A DNA stretch of 64,000 nucleotides, taken from positions 1-64,000 of the forward strand of contig JBOHRN010000009.1 of the NCBI GenBank assembly GCA_050732775.1. The letters run 5' to 3'. Of the stretch, positions 16,274 to 23,095 are shown piece by piece. This DNA comes from JBOHRN01 sp050732775 (GTDB lineage: Bacteria > Gemmatimonadota > Gemmatimonadetes > Longimicrobiales > Longimicrobiaceae). Under the pieces are notes generated by a model. The model was not told where the DNA came from and made no database searches. It was given only the letters and a program-made list of their open reading frames with translations. The translations under genes were made by a program, and so were the position numbers. The first letter of the stretch is position 1; the number at the start of each line of letters is the position of its first letter.

Positions 16274-17310
16274 GCAAGCTCCTCCACCGGCTCGGGCAGG
16301 GTGCGCCCGGCCGCCTTGGCGAAGGGGCGCACACCTTCCATCAGAGCGGCGAATCCGGCCGGGGTGAGAGACTGGTCTCCGTCCGAGAGGGCTTCTTCGG
16401 GAGCAGGATGGACCTCGACCATCAAGCCGTCGGCCCCGGCCGCCACGGCGGCGAAGGCCAGGGGCGCCACCAGGTCGGCCCGGCCGGCCGCGTGGCTCGG
16501 GTCCACCACCACGGGGAGGTGGGTCTCGCGCTTGAGCACGGCTACAGCGCCCAGGTCGAGGGTGTTGCGGGTGGCGGTCTCAAAGGTGCGGATGCCGCGC
16601 TCGCACAGGATCACTTCCCCGTTTCCCCGGCTCATCACGTACTCCGCGGCCATGAGCAGCTCCGAAAGGGTGGCCGACATACCCCGCTTGAGGAGCACCG
16701 GCCGCTGCACCCGGCCAACTTCGGAGAGGAGGGCGAAGTTTTGCATGTTGCGGGCGCCCACCTGGAGCACGTCCGCGTGCTCGGCCACGGTATCCACGTG
16801 CCGGGTGTCCATCACCTCGGTGACCACGGGCAAACCGGACTCGGCGCGCGCCTCGGCCAGCAGCCGGAGCCCCTCCTCCCCCATCCCCCGGAAGGCGTAG
16901 GGCGAGGTGCGGGGCTTGAACGCACCGCCGCGCAGGAGCACGGCACCCGCCTCCTTAACCGCCTTGGCGGTACGCAGGATCATCTCCCTCCCCTCCACCG
17001 AGCACGGCCCCGCGATCACGGCCAGGGCTGTGCCCCCGACTTCGGCGCCGTCGCCCGCCCACACCCTCGTCGCGTCGGCCGCGAACTCGCGCGAGGCGAG
17101 CTTGTACGGCCGCAGCACCGGGGTTACGCGCTCCACCCCGGGGATGGCCAACAGAGGGGCTTCTTGCAGAAGGGTCTCGTCGCCGATACACCCGATCACG
17201 GTGCGGCTCTCGCCGCGCGAGAGGTGGGTGCGCAAGCCGAGCTGCTCGACCCGCTCGCGGATGTGGTCGATCTCCACTTCGGTGACGCCCGGCTTGGTGA
17301 TTATAATCAT
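16270..17310 (-). CDS. aroF: 3-deoxy-7-phosphoheptulonate (DAHP) synthase, type with N-terminal ferredoxin-like domain
   Basis: The 346-aa enzyme catalyses the first shikimate-pathway step, condensing PEP and erythrose 4-phosphate. An N-terminal ferredoxin-like regulatory domain spans about residues 1-90. The TIM-barrel core follows with [19 protein letters not shown] and D-P-S-H-A-A-G-R. The start is ATG 17310, with GGAGAG shortly upstream. It is the first enzyme gene after a terminator/antiterminator pair and a Tyr/Phe-rich leader peptide, so transcription is probably attenuated by aromatic amino acid supply. Confidence 0.94.
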   Translation of the reverse strand: MIIITKPGVTEVEIDHIRERVEQLGLRTHLSRGESRTVIGCIGDETLLQEAPLLAIPGVERVTPVLRPYKLASREFAADATRVWAGDGAEVGGTALAVIAGPCSVEGREMILRTAKAVKEAGAVLLRGGAFKPRTSPYAFRGMGEEGLRLLAEARAESGLPVVTEVMDTRHVDTVAEHADVLQVGARNMQNFALLSEVGRVQRPVLLKRGMSATLSELLMAAEYVMSRGNGEVILCERGIRTFETATRNTLDLGAVAVLKRETHLPVVVDPSHAAGRADLVAPLAFAAVAAGADGLMVEVHPAPEEALSDGDQSLTPAGFAALMEGVRPFAKAAGRTLPEPVEELA

Positions 17311-17329
17311 GATCTCTCCGGATCAGCGC

Positions 17330-17360
17330 AAAAAAAGGCCCGTGGAACAGTCCACGGGCC
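17330..17360 (-). terminator. Intrinsic terminator of the aroF attenuator
   Basis: On the minus strand a perfect 10-bp stem (GGCCCGTGGA against TCCACGGGCC) with a 4-base loop is followed at once by seven T. It sits 20 bases before the aroF start and would stop transcription before the operon. The 5' arm can alternatively pair with the leader-peptide coding region. Confidence 0.88.
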
Positions 17361-17422
17361 GCCCGGCGCTTTCGGTCTGGTCGTCCGGCTAGCCCGGCAA
17401 CCCCCTCCGGCCGCGGCCCGTG
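17353..17422 (-). promoter_or_regulatory. Antiterminator pairing of the aroF leader
   Basis: The minus-strand sequence CACGGGCCGC (17422-17413, inside the leader peptide codons) is exactly complementary over 10 bases to GCGGCCCGTG (17362-17353), which includes most of the terminator 5' arm. The two structures exclude each other, the hallmark of ribosome-mediated attenuation. The exact ribosome positions that favour each fold are inferred. Confidence 0.75.
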
Positions 17423-17475
17423 TCGCGGGTCGCGTAGGGGTAGTAAAAAGAGTAGCCCGGCCGACGGTTAATCAT
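17389..17475 (-). CDS. Tyr/Phe-rich leader peptide of the aroF operon
   Basis: ATG 17475 opens a 28-codon frame ending at TAG 17389. Residues 8-14 read Y-S-F-Y-Y-P-Y, that is four Tyr and one Phe in seven codons, immediately before the antiterminator segment. This matches the design of leader peptides that sense charged tRNA, here tRNA-Tyr and perhaps tRNA-Phe. No Shine-Dalgarno sequence is present. The -10 box of the promoter ends 7 bases before the ATG, so the mRNA probably begins at the start codon and is leaderless. Too short to be found by ordinary gene callers; identification rests on composition, position and the downstream attenuator. Confidence 0.82.
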   Translation of the reverse strand: MINRRPGYSFYYPYATRDTGRGRRGLPG

Positions 17476-17482
17476 GGGTAAA

Positions 17483-17511
17483 TGAATAAGCGCTGCCCTC
17501 TCGGCTGTCAA
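17483..17511 (-). promoter_or_regulatory. Strong sigma70-like promoter of the aroF operon
   Basis: On the minus strand a perfect TTGACA (17511-17506) is followed after 17 bases by TATTCA (17488-17483). The -10 box ends 7 bases before the leader peptide ATG. The -35 lies 6 bases after the stop of the upstream lipoprotein gene, so the operon has its own start. Confidence 0.8.
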
Positions 17512-17517
17512 TGGCCA

Positions 17518-17949
17518 TTAACGGAGGTCGAAGGGGTCCGAGGTTACCGTCCACTCCAAGCGCTGGTCCGACTCGAAGGCCACCCCGGCGCGGAGCCGGT
17601 AGCGGCCGGGCTCCGACACACCCCTCTCTCCCGGCAGCGATTTACCCGGTTTCAGGGCCAACGGGCTCATCTCGTAGATCGCCGGACACGGTCCGGACGA
17701 GCTGTGGGTAGTCCAGCCAGTGTCGCCCTCCCTGTCTACCTCGATCATGACCTGGCCGCCGCAACTCGCCAAAAAGGCCGTCTCCGAGGCACGGTTGACC
17801 ACCCGGAAGTCCACCCTTTTGGCCGCGTGGTCCACCAGCTCCACCCGGATCACCACCCCCTCTGCCGCCTCGGGGTCGGGCGACAGCAGATCGCCGCACC
17901 CGGAGAGGAGGGCGAGGGCCAAGGTCGAGACAGTTGCTAGGGCGCGCAC
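17518..17949 (-). CDS. Predicted lipoprotein of unknown function
   Basis: Starting at GTG 17949 the 143-aa product has a lipoprotein signal peptide (L-A-L-A-L-L-S-G-C). About 120 residues with beta-strand character follow, including R-V-E-L-V-D-H-A and R-Y-R-L-R-A-G-V. The pattern recalls intracellular proteinase inhibitor BsuPI-like or immunoglobulin-like secreted domains, but I cannot assign it. Much longer in-frame readings upstream run antisense-like through the neighbouring genes and are rejected. It ends just before the aroF promoter. Confidence 0.72.
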   Translation of the reverse strand: MRALATVSTLALALLSGCGDLLSPDPEAAEGVVIRVELVDHAAKRVDFRVVNRASETAFLASCGGQVMIEVDREGDTGWTTHSSSGPCPAIYEMSPLALKPGKSLPGERGVSEPGRYRLRAGVAFESDQRLEWTVTSDPFDLR

Positions 17950-18029
17950 GACGAATAGCTGGGTTCGGTGATCGTGTACCCTTATATAACGGTCTAGACC
18001 GTCCGTTTCTGACACGGCGGCGAAAAACC

Positions 18030-18371
18030 CTACTCGCCGTGCGCCTGGTCCGTCTTCGCCGCCATCACGAAGTCGTTTCTGTGCAGCCCGCCTAGCTTGT
18101 GGGTCCACCAGGTAACCGTGACCCTGCCCCACTCGGTCAGGAGGGCGGGGTGATGCCCCTCTTCCTCGGCCAGCGCGCCCACCCGGCGGGTAAATTCGAG
18201 GGCGGCGGCGAAGTCGTCGAAACGGAAAGTCCGCTCCAGGCGCTTGACACCGTCCCGTTCGACGATCTCCCAGCGCGGGAGCTCCGGCTTCAGCTCGCGC
18301 ACCTCCACCTCGGTTACGGTGGGAGCTCCCTTGCGGCACGCCTCGCACTTCATTTGGGCCAGCTCCGTCAT
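18030..18371 (-). CDS. phhB: Pterin-4a-carbinolamine dehydratase (PhhB)
   Basis: The 113-aa product of ATG 18371 carries the pterin dehydratase core: [11 protein letters not shown], then E-E-E-G-H-H-P and V-T-V-T-W-W-T-H, containing the active-site His residues. It recycles the pterin cofactor of aromatic hydroxylases or has a moonlighting role. An N-terminal C-E-A-C pair is an extra. A clear AGGAG lies 6 bases before this ATG, supporting independent initiation, although the frame is open upstream into the EamA gene. Confidence 0.88.
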   Translation of the reverse strand: MTELAQMKCEACRKGAPTVTEVEVRELKPELPRWEIVERDGVKRLERTFRFDDFAAALEFTRRVGALAEEEGHHPALLTEWGRVTVTWWTHKLGGLHRNDFVMAAKTDQAHGE

Positions 18372-19283
18372 GACTACTCCTTTGCTTTGAGTTGCTAGGG
18401 TTGGCGGCAAGCCCGGTGACGCGCGAGGCGTGCCAGCGCCGCCGTCGCGCGCAGTATTGAGCAGGGTGGCGGCGAGGATTACGGCGCCGCCCGCCACCGC
18501 CCAGCCACCCGGCCTCTCGCCGTGCGCGAGCCACGTCCACACCGGGTTGAGGGCGGGTTCGACCAAGAGGAGGAGCGACGCCTCCAGGGCCGGGACCCGG
18601 CGGATGCCCGTGGAGAGGAGCATATAAGCCGCGCCGATCTGGAAGATGCCCAGGTAGGCGACCATCGCCCAATCTCCCGCCCCGGCTCCGGCCACCGGCA
18701 GCCCCACCGGCAGGCACGCCGCGAACGCCAGCCCGTTGCCCGCCACCACCGTCGGGAGCGCGCCCCCTCCCTCCCCCCGGCCCAGCCAGCGGAAGCCGGT
18801 GATGGTGAGCGCCCAAGTGACCCCCGCCACCACTGCCAGCAGGTTTCCGGCGGCCGGGTTGGGCGCGGTCACCGCGGCCGGGGGTACCCCCACCAGCACC
18901 AGAGCCATCCCCGCCCCCACCGCGCCCATGAAGACGAGGTCGGTGCGGCGTACCGGCTCCCGGAGTAGGAGCGGGGCCAAGAGGAGGATGTAGATGGGGG
19001 CCGTGGACTGGAGAAAGATGGTGTTCGCGGAGGTGGTCAGCTTGTTGGCGGCCACGAACAAGATCATGGTGCTGGCGTAAGCGCACGCTACGGGGAGCAC
19101 GCGCCAGCTCCACCCGCGCCGGGCGGCGGGCGCCAGCGTGAGCACGGCCAGGGCGGCGATCCCGGAGCGGAGACCGGCCACCTGCCACGCCGACAGAGAA
19201 GTGGCTTTGATGGCCGCCCCCCCGGTGGAAAAGAGTGCGGCGGCCAGCAGCAGGTGGAGCCGGGAGAGGATCGGGGGTGGCAT
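18030..19283 (-). CDS. EamA/DMT-family transporter reading in frame into PhhB
   Basis: From ATG 19283 the first about 300 residues form a drug/metabolite transporter of the EamA type, with ten hydrophobic helices in two repeats. Landmarks include [14 protein letters not shown] in the first half and the second-half motif [10 protein letters not shown]. There is no stop codon between the last helix and the PhhB start. The 417-aa frame thus encodes a transporter-dehydratase fusion unless translation ends otherwise. A ribosome binding site before the PhhB ATG suggests that a separate PhhB is also made. Substrate unknown. Confidence 0.75.
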   Translation of the reverse strand: MPPPILSRLHLLLAAALFSTGGAAIKATSLSAWQVAGLRSGIAALAVLTLAPAARRGWSWRVLPVACAYASTMILFVAANKLTTSANTIFLQSTAPIYILLLAPLLLREPVRRTDLVFMGAVGAGMALVLVGVPPAAVTAPNPAAGNLLAVVAGVTWALTITGFRWLGRGEGGGALPTVVAGNGLAFAACLPVGLPVAGAGAGDWAMVAYLGIFQIGAAYMLLSTGIRRVPALEASLLLLVEPALNPVWTWLAHGERPGGWAVAGGAVILAATLLNTARDGGAGTPRASPGLPPTLATQSKGVVMTELAQMKCEACRKGAPTVTEVEVRELKPELPRWEIVERDGVKRLERTFRFDDFAAALEFTRRVGALAEEEGHHPALLTEWGRVTVTWWTHKLGGLHRNDFVMAAKTDQAHGE

Positions 19284-19371
19284 GGTTCAGCAAGGTTGCG
19301 GCGGAACCGGCTGCGGGCAAGCGGTGTCTTGGGGACAGCTAGCCAGACCTTTTTATCTGAACGGAGGTGCC

Positions 19372-19785
19372 ATGACACGCACGCGGCTGCTCGTGGGCGT
19401 ACTCTCGCTAGCGGCGCTGCTCGCCGGCTGCGCCACGGCAGGGGTGCCGGAGCGGGTGGAGAGCGACGTCACCGCCCTCGACCTGGGCAGGCGGTACACC
19501 GGCTGGTACTACCGGGGCGACTTGGACCGGCTCTGGGAACGCTTCACGCCGGAGATGCGCGACGCCCTGGACCGGGAGGAGTTGGCGGAGGTGCGGGACC
19601 GGCTTACCCGGCGGCTGGGGCGGGAGGCCGAGCTGCTCGACGAGCGCGTGGAGCGGGGAGACGACGACTTCCGGCTCTACCTGCGCACCGTCCGCTTCGA
19701 CAGGGCGCCCGAACGAGCGGTCCTCCTCTTCGCCATCGACGGCGAGGGAAGGATCGGCGGCTTTTACATCCGCCCGGCGGGGTAG
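19372..19785 (+). CDS. Predicted lipoprotein, DUF3887/NTF2-like
   Basis: ATG 19372 is preceded by CGGAGG at good distance. The 137-aa product has a lipoprotein signal (L-A-A-L-L-A-G-C) and a small alpha/beta domain: W-Y-Y-R-G-D-L-D-R-L-W-E, then F-T-P-E-M, and strands near the end (F-A-I-D-G-E-G-R-I). This resembles DUF3887 or NTF2-like secreted domains that often accompany peptidases or regulators. No catalytic residue set is visible. It is divergent from the EamA gene and convergent with mqnA, which ends 1 base after it. Confidence 0.75.
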   Translation: MTRTRLLVGVLSLAALLAGCATAGVPERVESDVTALDLGRRYTGWYYRGDLDRLWERFTPEMRDALDREELAEVRDRLTRRLGREAELLDERVERGDDDFRLYLRTVRFDRAPERAVLLFAIDGEGRIGGFYIRPAG

Positions 19786-19786
19786 C

Positions 19787-20608
19787 TCACACCGCCCACC
19801 GCAGAGCGGGCTCCTCGGGCACCTCGCCGATCTCCGCGGCCAACTGGTAAAAGGCGTGGAGGCCCTCCCGCATCTCCGCGTCCAGCCCGTAAGACAGCCC
19901 TCCCCAGTACGCCGCCAGCTCGGACGGCGCCACCCCGAAGCTAGCGGCGGACTTCCGGGCCAGGGCGTCGAGCCTGCGGAGCCCCCGCTCGCGCGAGGCG
20001 AGCAGGGCGCGGTGCAGCCCCGCCACCCCCGGCACCACCGGGGCGCGCGTCTGCCAGAGCGCGAAGGCAAGGGGGAGCCCGGTCTGATCGGCCCACTCGG
20101 TCCCCAGGTCGAGGCGTACCCGCCGCTCCGGGTGGAGGCCGGGCCGGAGCGCCGTGTCGCCGATGAACAGTGCGGCGTCGGCCCCGAGTTCGAACGGGTC
20201 GTCGCGACGCTGGTCGAACCAGAAGTACTCCGGCTCCGCGCCGTAACGGGCGTGGAAGAGGACGCGGAGCAGGACGACCGAGGTGGCCGAGGCGTTGGGC
20301 AAGGCCACCTTGCGGCCGTGCAGCCGACCGGGCTCCCGGTCTGAAAGAAAGACGATGCTACGGACGGCTCCGCGCGACCCGATCGCCAGGCCGGGGAGCA
20401 GCCGGTAGCGGTCCGCGTGGCGGGCGTATTCGACGCTGGAGCAAGGGGCCACGTCGATCTCCCCCCTTTCGAGCAGGCGGTTGAGCTCAGACGGCACCCC
20501 CGCCACGATCTCGACGCCCGCGGGGGGGCGCTCGATCACTCCGGCGTGGATGGGGAGGCAGTTGCTGTAGTTGATGTGGCCGAGCCGGAGGGGGGGGGCC
20601 GGTGTCAT
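19787..20608 (-). CDS. mqnA: Chorismate dehydratase MqnA (futalosine menaquinone pathway)
   Basis: The 273-aa protein has the periplasmic-binding-protein-like fold of MqnA. Motifs are L-G-H-I-N-Y-S-N-C-L-P near the start, G-V-P-S-E-L-N-R-L-L, D-V-A-P-C-S-S-V-E-Y and L-F-I-G-D-T-A-L. It dehydrates chorismate to 3-[(1-carboxyvinyl)oxy]benzoate, the first step of the futalosine route to menaquinone. This implies a menaquinone-based respiratory chain. The other mqn genes are not in the window. Confidence 0.9.
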   Translation of the reverse strand: MTPAPPLRLGHINYSNCLPIHAGVIERPPAGVEIVAGVPSELNRLLERGEIDVAPCSSVEYARHADRYRLLPGLAIGSRGAVRSIVFLSDREPGRLHGRKVALPNASATSVVLLRVLFHARYGAEPEYFWFDQRRDDPFELGADAALFIGDTALRPGLHPERRVRLDLGTEWADQTGLPLAFALWQTRAPVVPGVAGLHRALLASRERGLRRLDALARKSAASFGVAPSELAAYWGGLSYGLDAEMREGLHAFYQLAAEIGEVPEEPALRWAV

Positions 20609-20645
20609 GCCCGGGCTGGCTGCTGGAGCGGCTGATCGGGCGCGC

Positions 20646-21284
20646 TCAGAGAACCCTCCCCAGGTCGCCGAAGAAGCACTCGGCCGCGGTGCGGATCACC
20701 GCCGCCGAGCCCTCCACGCCGAGACGGCCGGTGTTCACGCACAGGTCGTACAGCTCCGGGTCCAGCCAATCGCAGTCGAAGTGTTCGCGGATGTAGCGCA
20801 TGCGGTCCCAGTCGGACTGGCGGACGCGCTCGGTGGCCTCGCGCGCGGATACCCGGTACCTTTCCCGCGCTTGGCCGGCGCGGAGCTCGAAGGGGGCGTG
20901 CAGCAGTACGTGAAAGGCACGCGCGTCTCCCCGTAGCAGGCACTGGGAGCCGTGGCCCACGATCACCGCTGGCCCCTCCTCGCCCACTACCCGGGTGATG
21001 ATCCGCCCGGCCACGCGAGCCGCCGATTCGGGCGATACCGGCGGGACCACCGGCACCGGTAGCCCCTCGGGGAAGCCCTCCGAGAGGTACTGGCCCAGCC
21101 GCTCGATGAAGGTCTCTACCCGCTCGTCGTGCATCTCCACCTGTTCGGGCGCCACCCGCAAGTCGGCGGCGATCTGCTCCACCAGCTCCCGGTCGAGGAG
21201 CCGCCACCCGAGCAGTTCGGCCACCCGGTTCGCCACCGCGGTGCTCCCCGCGCCGAGCTGGCGCGCTACCGTTACGACGGCCAC
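20646..21284 (-). CDS. Cytidylate kinase-like family protein
   Basis: The 212-aa P-loop protein begins V-V-T-V-A-R-Q-L-G-A-G-S, a variant P-loop typical of the Cytidylate_kin2 family rather than true Cmk. It then has D-R-E-L-V-E-Q-I and an R-Y-R-V-S-A-R-E-A-T-E-R-V segment that acts as lid. Such proteins phosphorylate nucleotides or related small molecules; the substrate is not known. It is separated by 37 bases from mqnA downstream and about 70 bases from the ArsA gene upstream, all on the same strand. Confidence 0.82.
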   Translation of the reverse strand: MAVVTVARQLGAGSTAVANRVAELLGWRLLDRELVEQIAADLRVAPEQVEMHDERVETFIERLGQYLSEGFPEGLPVPVVPPVSPESAARVAGRIITRVVGEEGPAVIVGHGSQCLLRGDARAFHVLLHAPFELRAGQARERYRVSAREATERVRQSDWDRMRYIREHFDCDWLDPELYDLCVNTGRLGVEGSAAVIRTAAECFFGDLGRVL

Positions 21285-21355
21285 CGGGCTCCGGAGACGG
21301 GGTGAGGGGATAGCATCGGCATTTCCAAGCTAGCGCAGCAAAAGTCAATCCGGAG

Positions 21356-22297
21356 TTACGAGAGCAGCCCGGCCAACCGGCGCAACGGCTCCACCCCGCA
21401 CACGTCCTCTTCCAAGAGGGGGACGCGCAGCCGTGCGAGCGGTCCGAACCGCCGGTCGATCTCCGCCAGGTAAGTGGCCTCGCGCTTCCGGCGGCGGCGC
21501 ACGAAGGCACCGTCCGCGTGCGCGGGGATCACCCGGTTCACGATCACCTTATCCACCGGGACACCGTACCGCTTCAGCAGTTGGACCGCCTTGCAGGTCT
21601 CCAAGATGGGGAGACGCTCGGGGACGACCACGAAGACGAACGCGGCGCGCTTGGCGTCAGTCACCACCTCGCGCGCGCGGCGAAAGCGCTCGCGCCTGCG
21701 CTCCAGGGCTTCCAGCACCGGGTCTGGCTCCGCGCCCTCTTCGCTCTTCGCGCCCCCCAACCGCCGCCACGCCCGGTGGAAGGCGTTCGCCTGGCGCCGC
21801 CGCGACACCAGGGCCTCGACCCACGCCCCCATCAGTTCGGGCAGGGAGAGGAGCCGCAGGGTGTGGCCGGTGGGCGCGGTGTCGAAGATCACCCTGCCGT
21901 ACTCCTTGCCCGCCAACTCCAGCAGCTCGCAGACCCGCTCGAACACCGCCGCCTCGGCTGCGCCGGGGGTAACCCGGGCCGCGTCGATCTGTCTCTCGGC
22001 CTCCTCGCGAACGCCGGCTGGGGCCGCTTCCCGAATACGTTCCTTGACCCCGGAGATGTACCGGTCGGCTTCCCGTTCGGGGTCGATCTCCAGCGCGTGC
22101 AAGTTGGGGAGCACCTCGCCGGGCGCGGCTCCCAGACGGTGAGCGAGCACGTCTCCGGTGGAGTGGGCCGGATCGGTTGAGACCAGCAGCGTTTTCGTGC
22201 CCCCATCCGCCGAAAGCACGGCGTAGGCCGCGGCGAGGGTGGTCTTGCCAACACCCCCCTTGCCGCCGAAGAAGAGAACCGGGCGAGCGGGGTCCAC
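21356..22297 (-). CDS. ArsA-family (Get3-like) ATPase
   Basis: The 313-aa protein starts at GTG 22297, 5 bases after the stop of the CC-tail gene. It has the deviant P-loop F-F-G-G-K-G-G-V-G-K-T-T and the A-loop D-P-A-H-S-T. Switch II is D-T-A-P-T-G-H-T-L-R-L-L, all diagnostic of ArsA/Get3 ATPases. A long Arg-rich helix lies in the middle. No ArsB or ArsR gene is nearby, so arsenite pumping is unlikely from context. With the partner upstream it may act on a small membrane or metal-binding client. The longer upstream frame is rejected because it runs through another gene. Confidence 0.88.
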   Translation of the reverse strand: MDPARPVLFFGGKGGVGKTTLAAAYAVLSADGGTKTLLVSTDPAHSTGDVLAHRLGAAPGEVLPNLHALEIDPEREADRYISGVKERIREAAPAGVREEAERQIDAARVTPGAAEAAVFERVCELLELAGKEYGRVIFDTAPTGHTLRLLSLPELMGAWVEALVSRRRQANAFHRAWRRLGGAKSEEGAEPDPVLEALERRRERFRRAREVVTDAKRAAFVFVVVPERLPILETCKAVQLLKRYGVPVDKVIVNRVIPAHADGAFVRRRRKREATYLAEIDRRFGPLARLRVPLLEEDVCGVEPLRRLAGLLS

Positions 22298-22302
22298 GGA
22301 GC

Positions 22303-22590
22303 TCAGCAGCAGCGGAAACCGCCCTCGGGGGCGTGCTCCATCCCCATGCGCCGGTGCCAGTCGTGGTACTCCCCGATCAGGTCGGGCATGAGCTCCAGGG
22401 TGTAGAAGTGGACCGGGTTGGGGAGGCCCAGAAGGTCTGGCAGGGTGAGCAGTAGGAAGAGGTCGCGCTGGCGCCTCTCCTCGCGCAGAGCGGTCTGGCG
22501 GTAGGGGCCGAAGAAGACGCCTTGGTAGAGCTCGCGCGCGGCGCGGAGCTTGGGCTGCAGGCGGACAAACAAAGAACTGGTAGTGCCCAT
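22303..22590 (-). CDS. Small protein ending in Cys-Cys (cory-CC-star-like), ArsA partner
   Basis: The 95-aa protein ends in R-C-C followed by the stop codon. Its central part is Y-Q-G-V-F-F-G-P-Y-R-Q-T-A-L-R-E, then L-P-D-L-L-G-L-P-N-P-V-H-F-Y. The terminal Cys pair and the direct linkage to an ArsA-like ATPase (5-base gap) fit the annotation family called cory-CC-star, whose function is unknown to me. The Cys pair could bind a metal or be lipidated or loaded by the ATPase; this is inference. It starts 3 bases after the VOC gene. Confidence 0.72.
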   Translation of the reverse strand: MGTTSSLFVRLQPKLRAARELYQGVFFGPYRQTALREERRQRDLFLLLTLPDLLGLPNPVHFYTLELMPDLIGEYHDWHRRMGMEHAPEGGFRCC

Positions 22591-22593
22591 CCG

Positions 22594-23079
22594 TTACTCG
22601 AGCTCTGCCCGCAGGGCGGCGAGGTCGAGCGGCCCCGTGCGCATGAGCAGCCCTCCGTCCGGGGCGCGCGGCCACTCTTCCCGAGGCCGGTCGCGGTAGA
22701 GCTCCACGCCGTTACCGTCCGGATCGCGCAGATAAAGCGCCTCGCTGACTCCGTGATCCGCGGCTCCCTCGAGCGGGATGCCGGCTTGTTCCAGGCGCCG
22801 CGAGGCGTCGGCGAGCGAGCGCCGGTCCGGGTAGACGATGGCCAAGTGATACAGACCGGTCGAGCCGGACGGGGGCGGCGGACCGCCCTCGCTCTGCCAG
22901 CTGTTGAGGCCGATGTGGTGGTGGTATCCACCGGCGCTCACGAAGGCCGCCTGCTTGCCCATGCGCTGCCGCAACTCGAAGCCGAGCACGCCCTGGTAAA
23001 AGGCGAGAGCCCGCTCCACGTCCGCCACTTTGAGATGAACGTGTCCGATCCGCACGCGGGGGTCGATCGTTTCGGTCAT
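22594..23079 (-). CDS. VOC-family protein (glyoxalase/extradiol dioxygenase-like)
   Basis: The 161-aa protein has two beta-alpha-beta-beta-beta modules. Likely metal ligands are His in G-H-V-H-L-K-V, His in G-L-Y-H-L-A-I-V and Glu in G-N-G-V-E-L-Y. The motif G-G-Y-H-H-H-I-G-L-N lies in between, as in catechol 2,3-dioxygenase-like CatE proteins. Activity could be a dioxygenase, glyoxalase or resistance enzyme. It lies between cstA (16 bases) and the CC-tail gene (3 bases), in a four-gene operon with ArsA. Confidence 0.85.
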   Translation of the reverse strand: MTETIDPRVRIGHVHLKVADVERALAFYQGVLGFELRQRMGKQAAFVSAGGYHHHIGLNSWQSEGGPPPPSGSTGLYHLAIVYPDRRSLADASRRLEQAGIPLEGAADHGVSEALYLRDPDGNGVELYRDRPREEWPRAPDGGLLMRTGPLDLAALRAELE

Positions 23080-23095
23080 TGGAGGCAGAAGCTCC

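Noticed and set aside
17950..19320. Long minus-strand reading joined to the 17518-17949 lipoprotein
   Set aside because: It lies in a different frame over phhB and EamA, has shadow composition, and would bury a clear lipoprotein signal.
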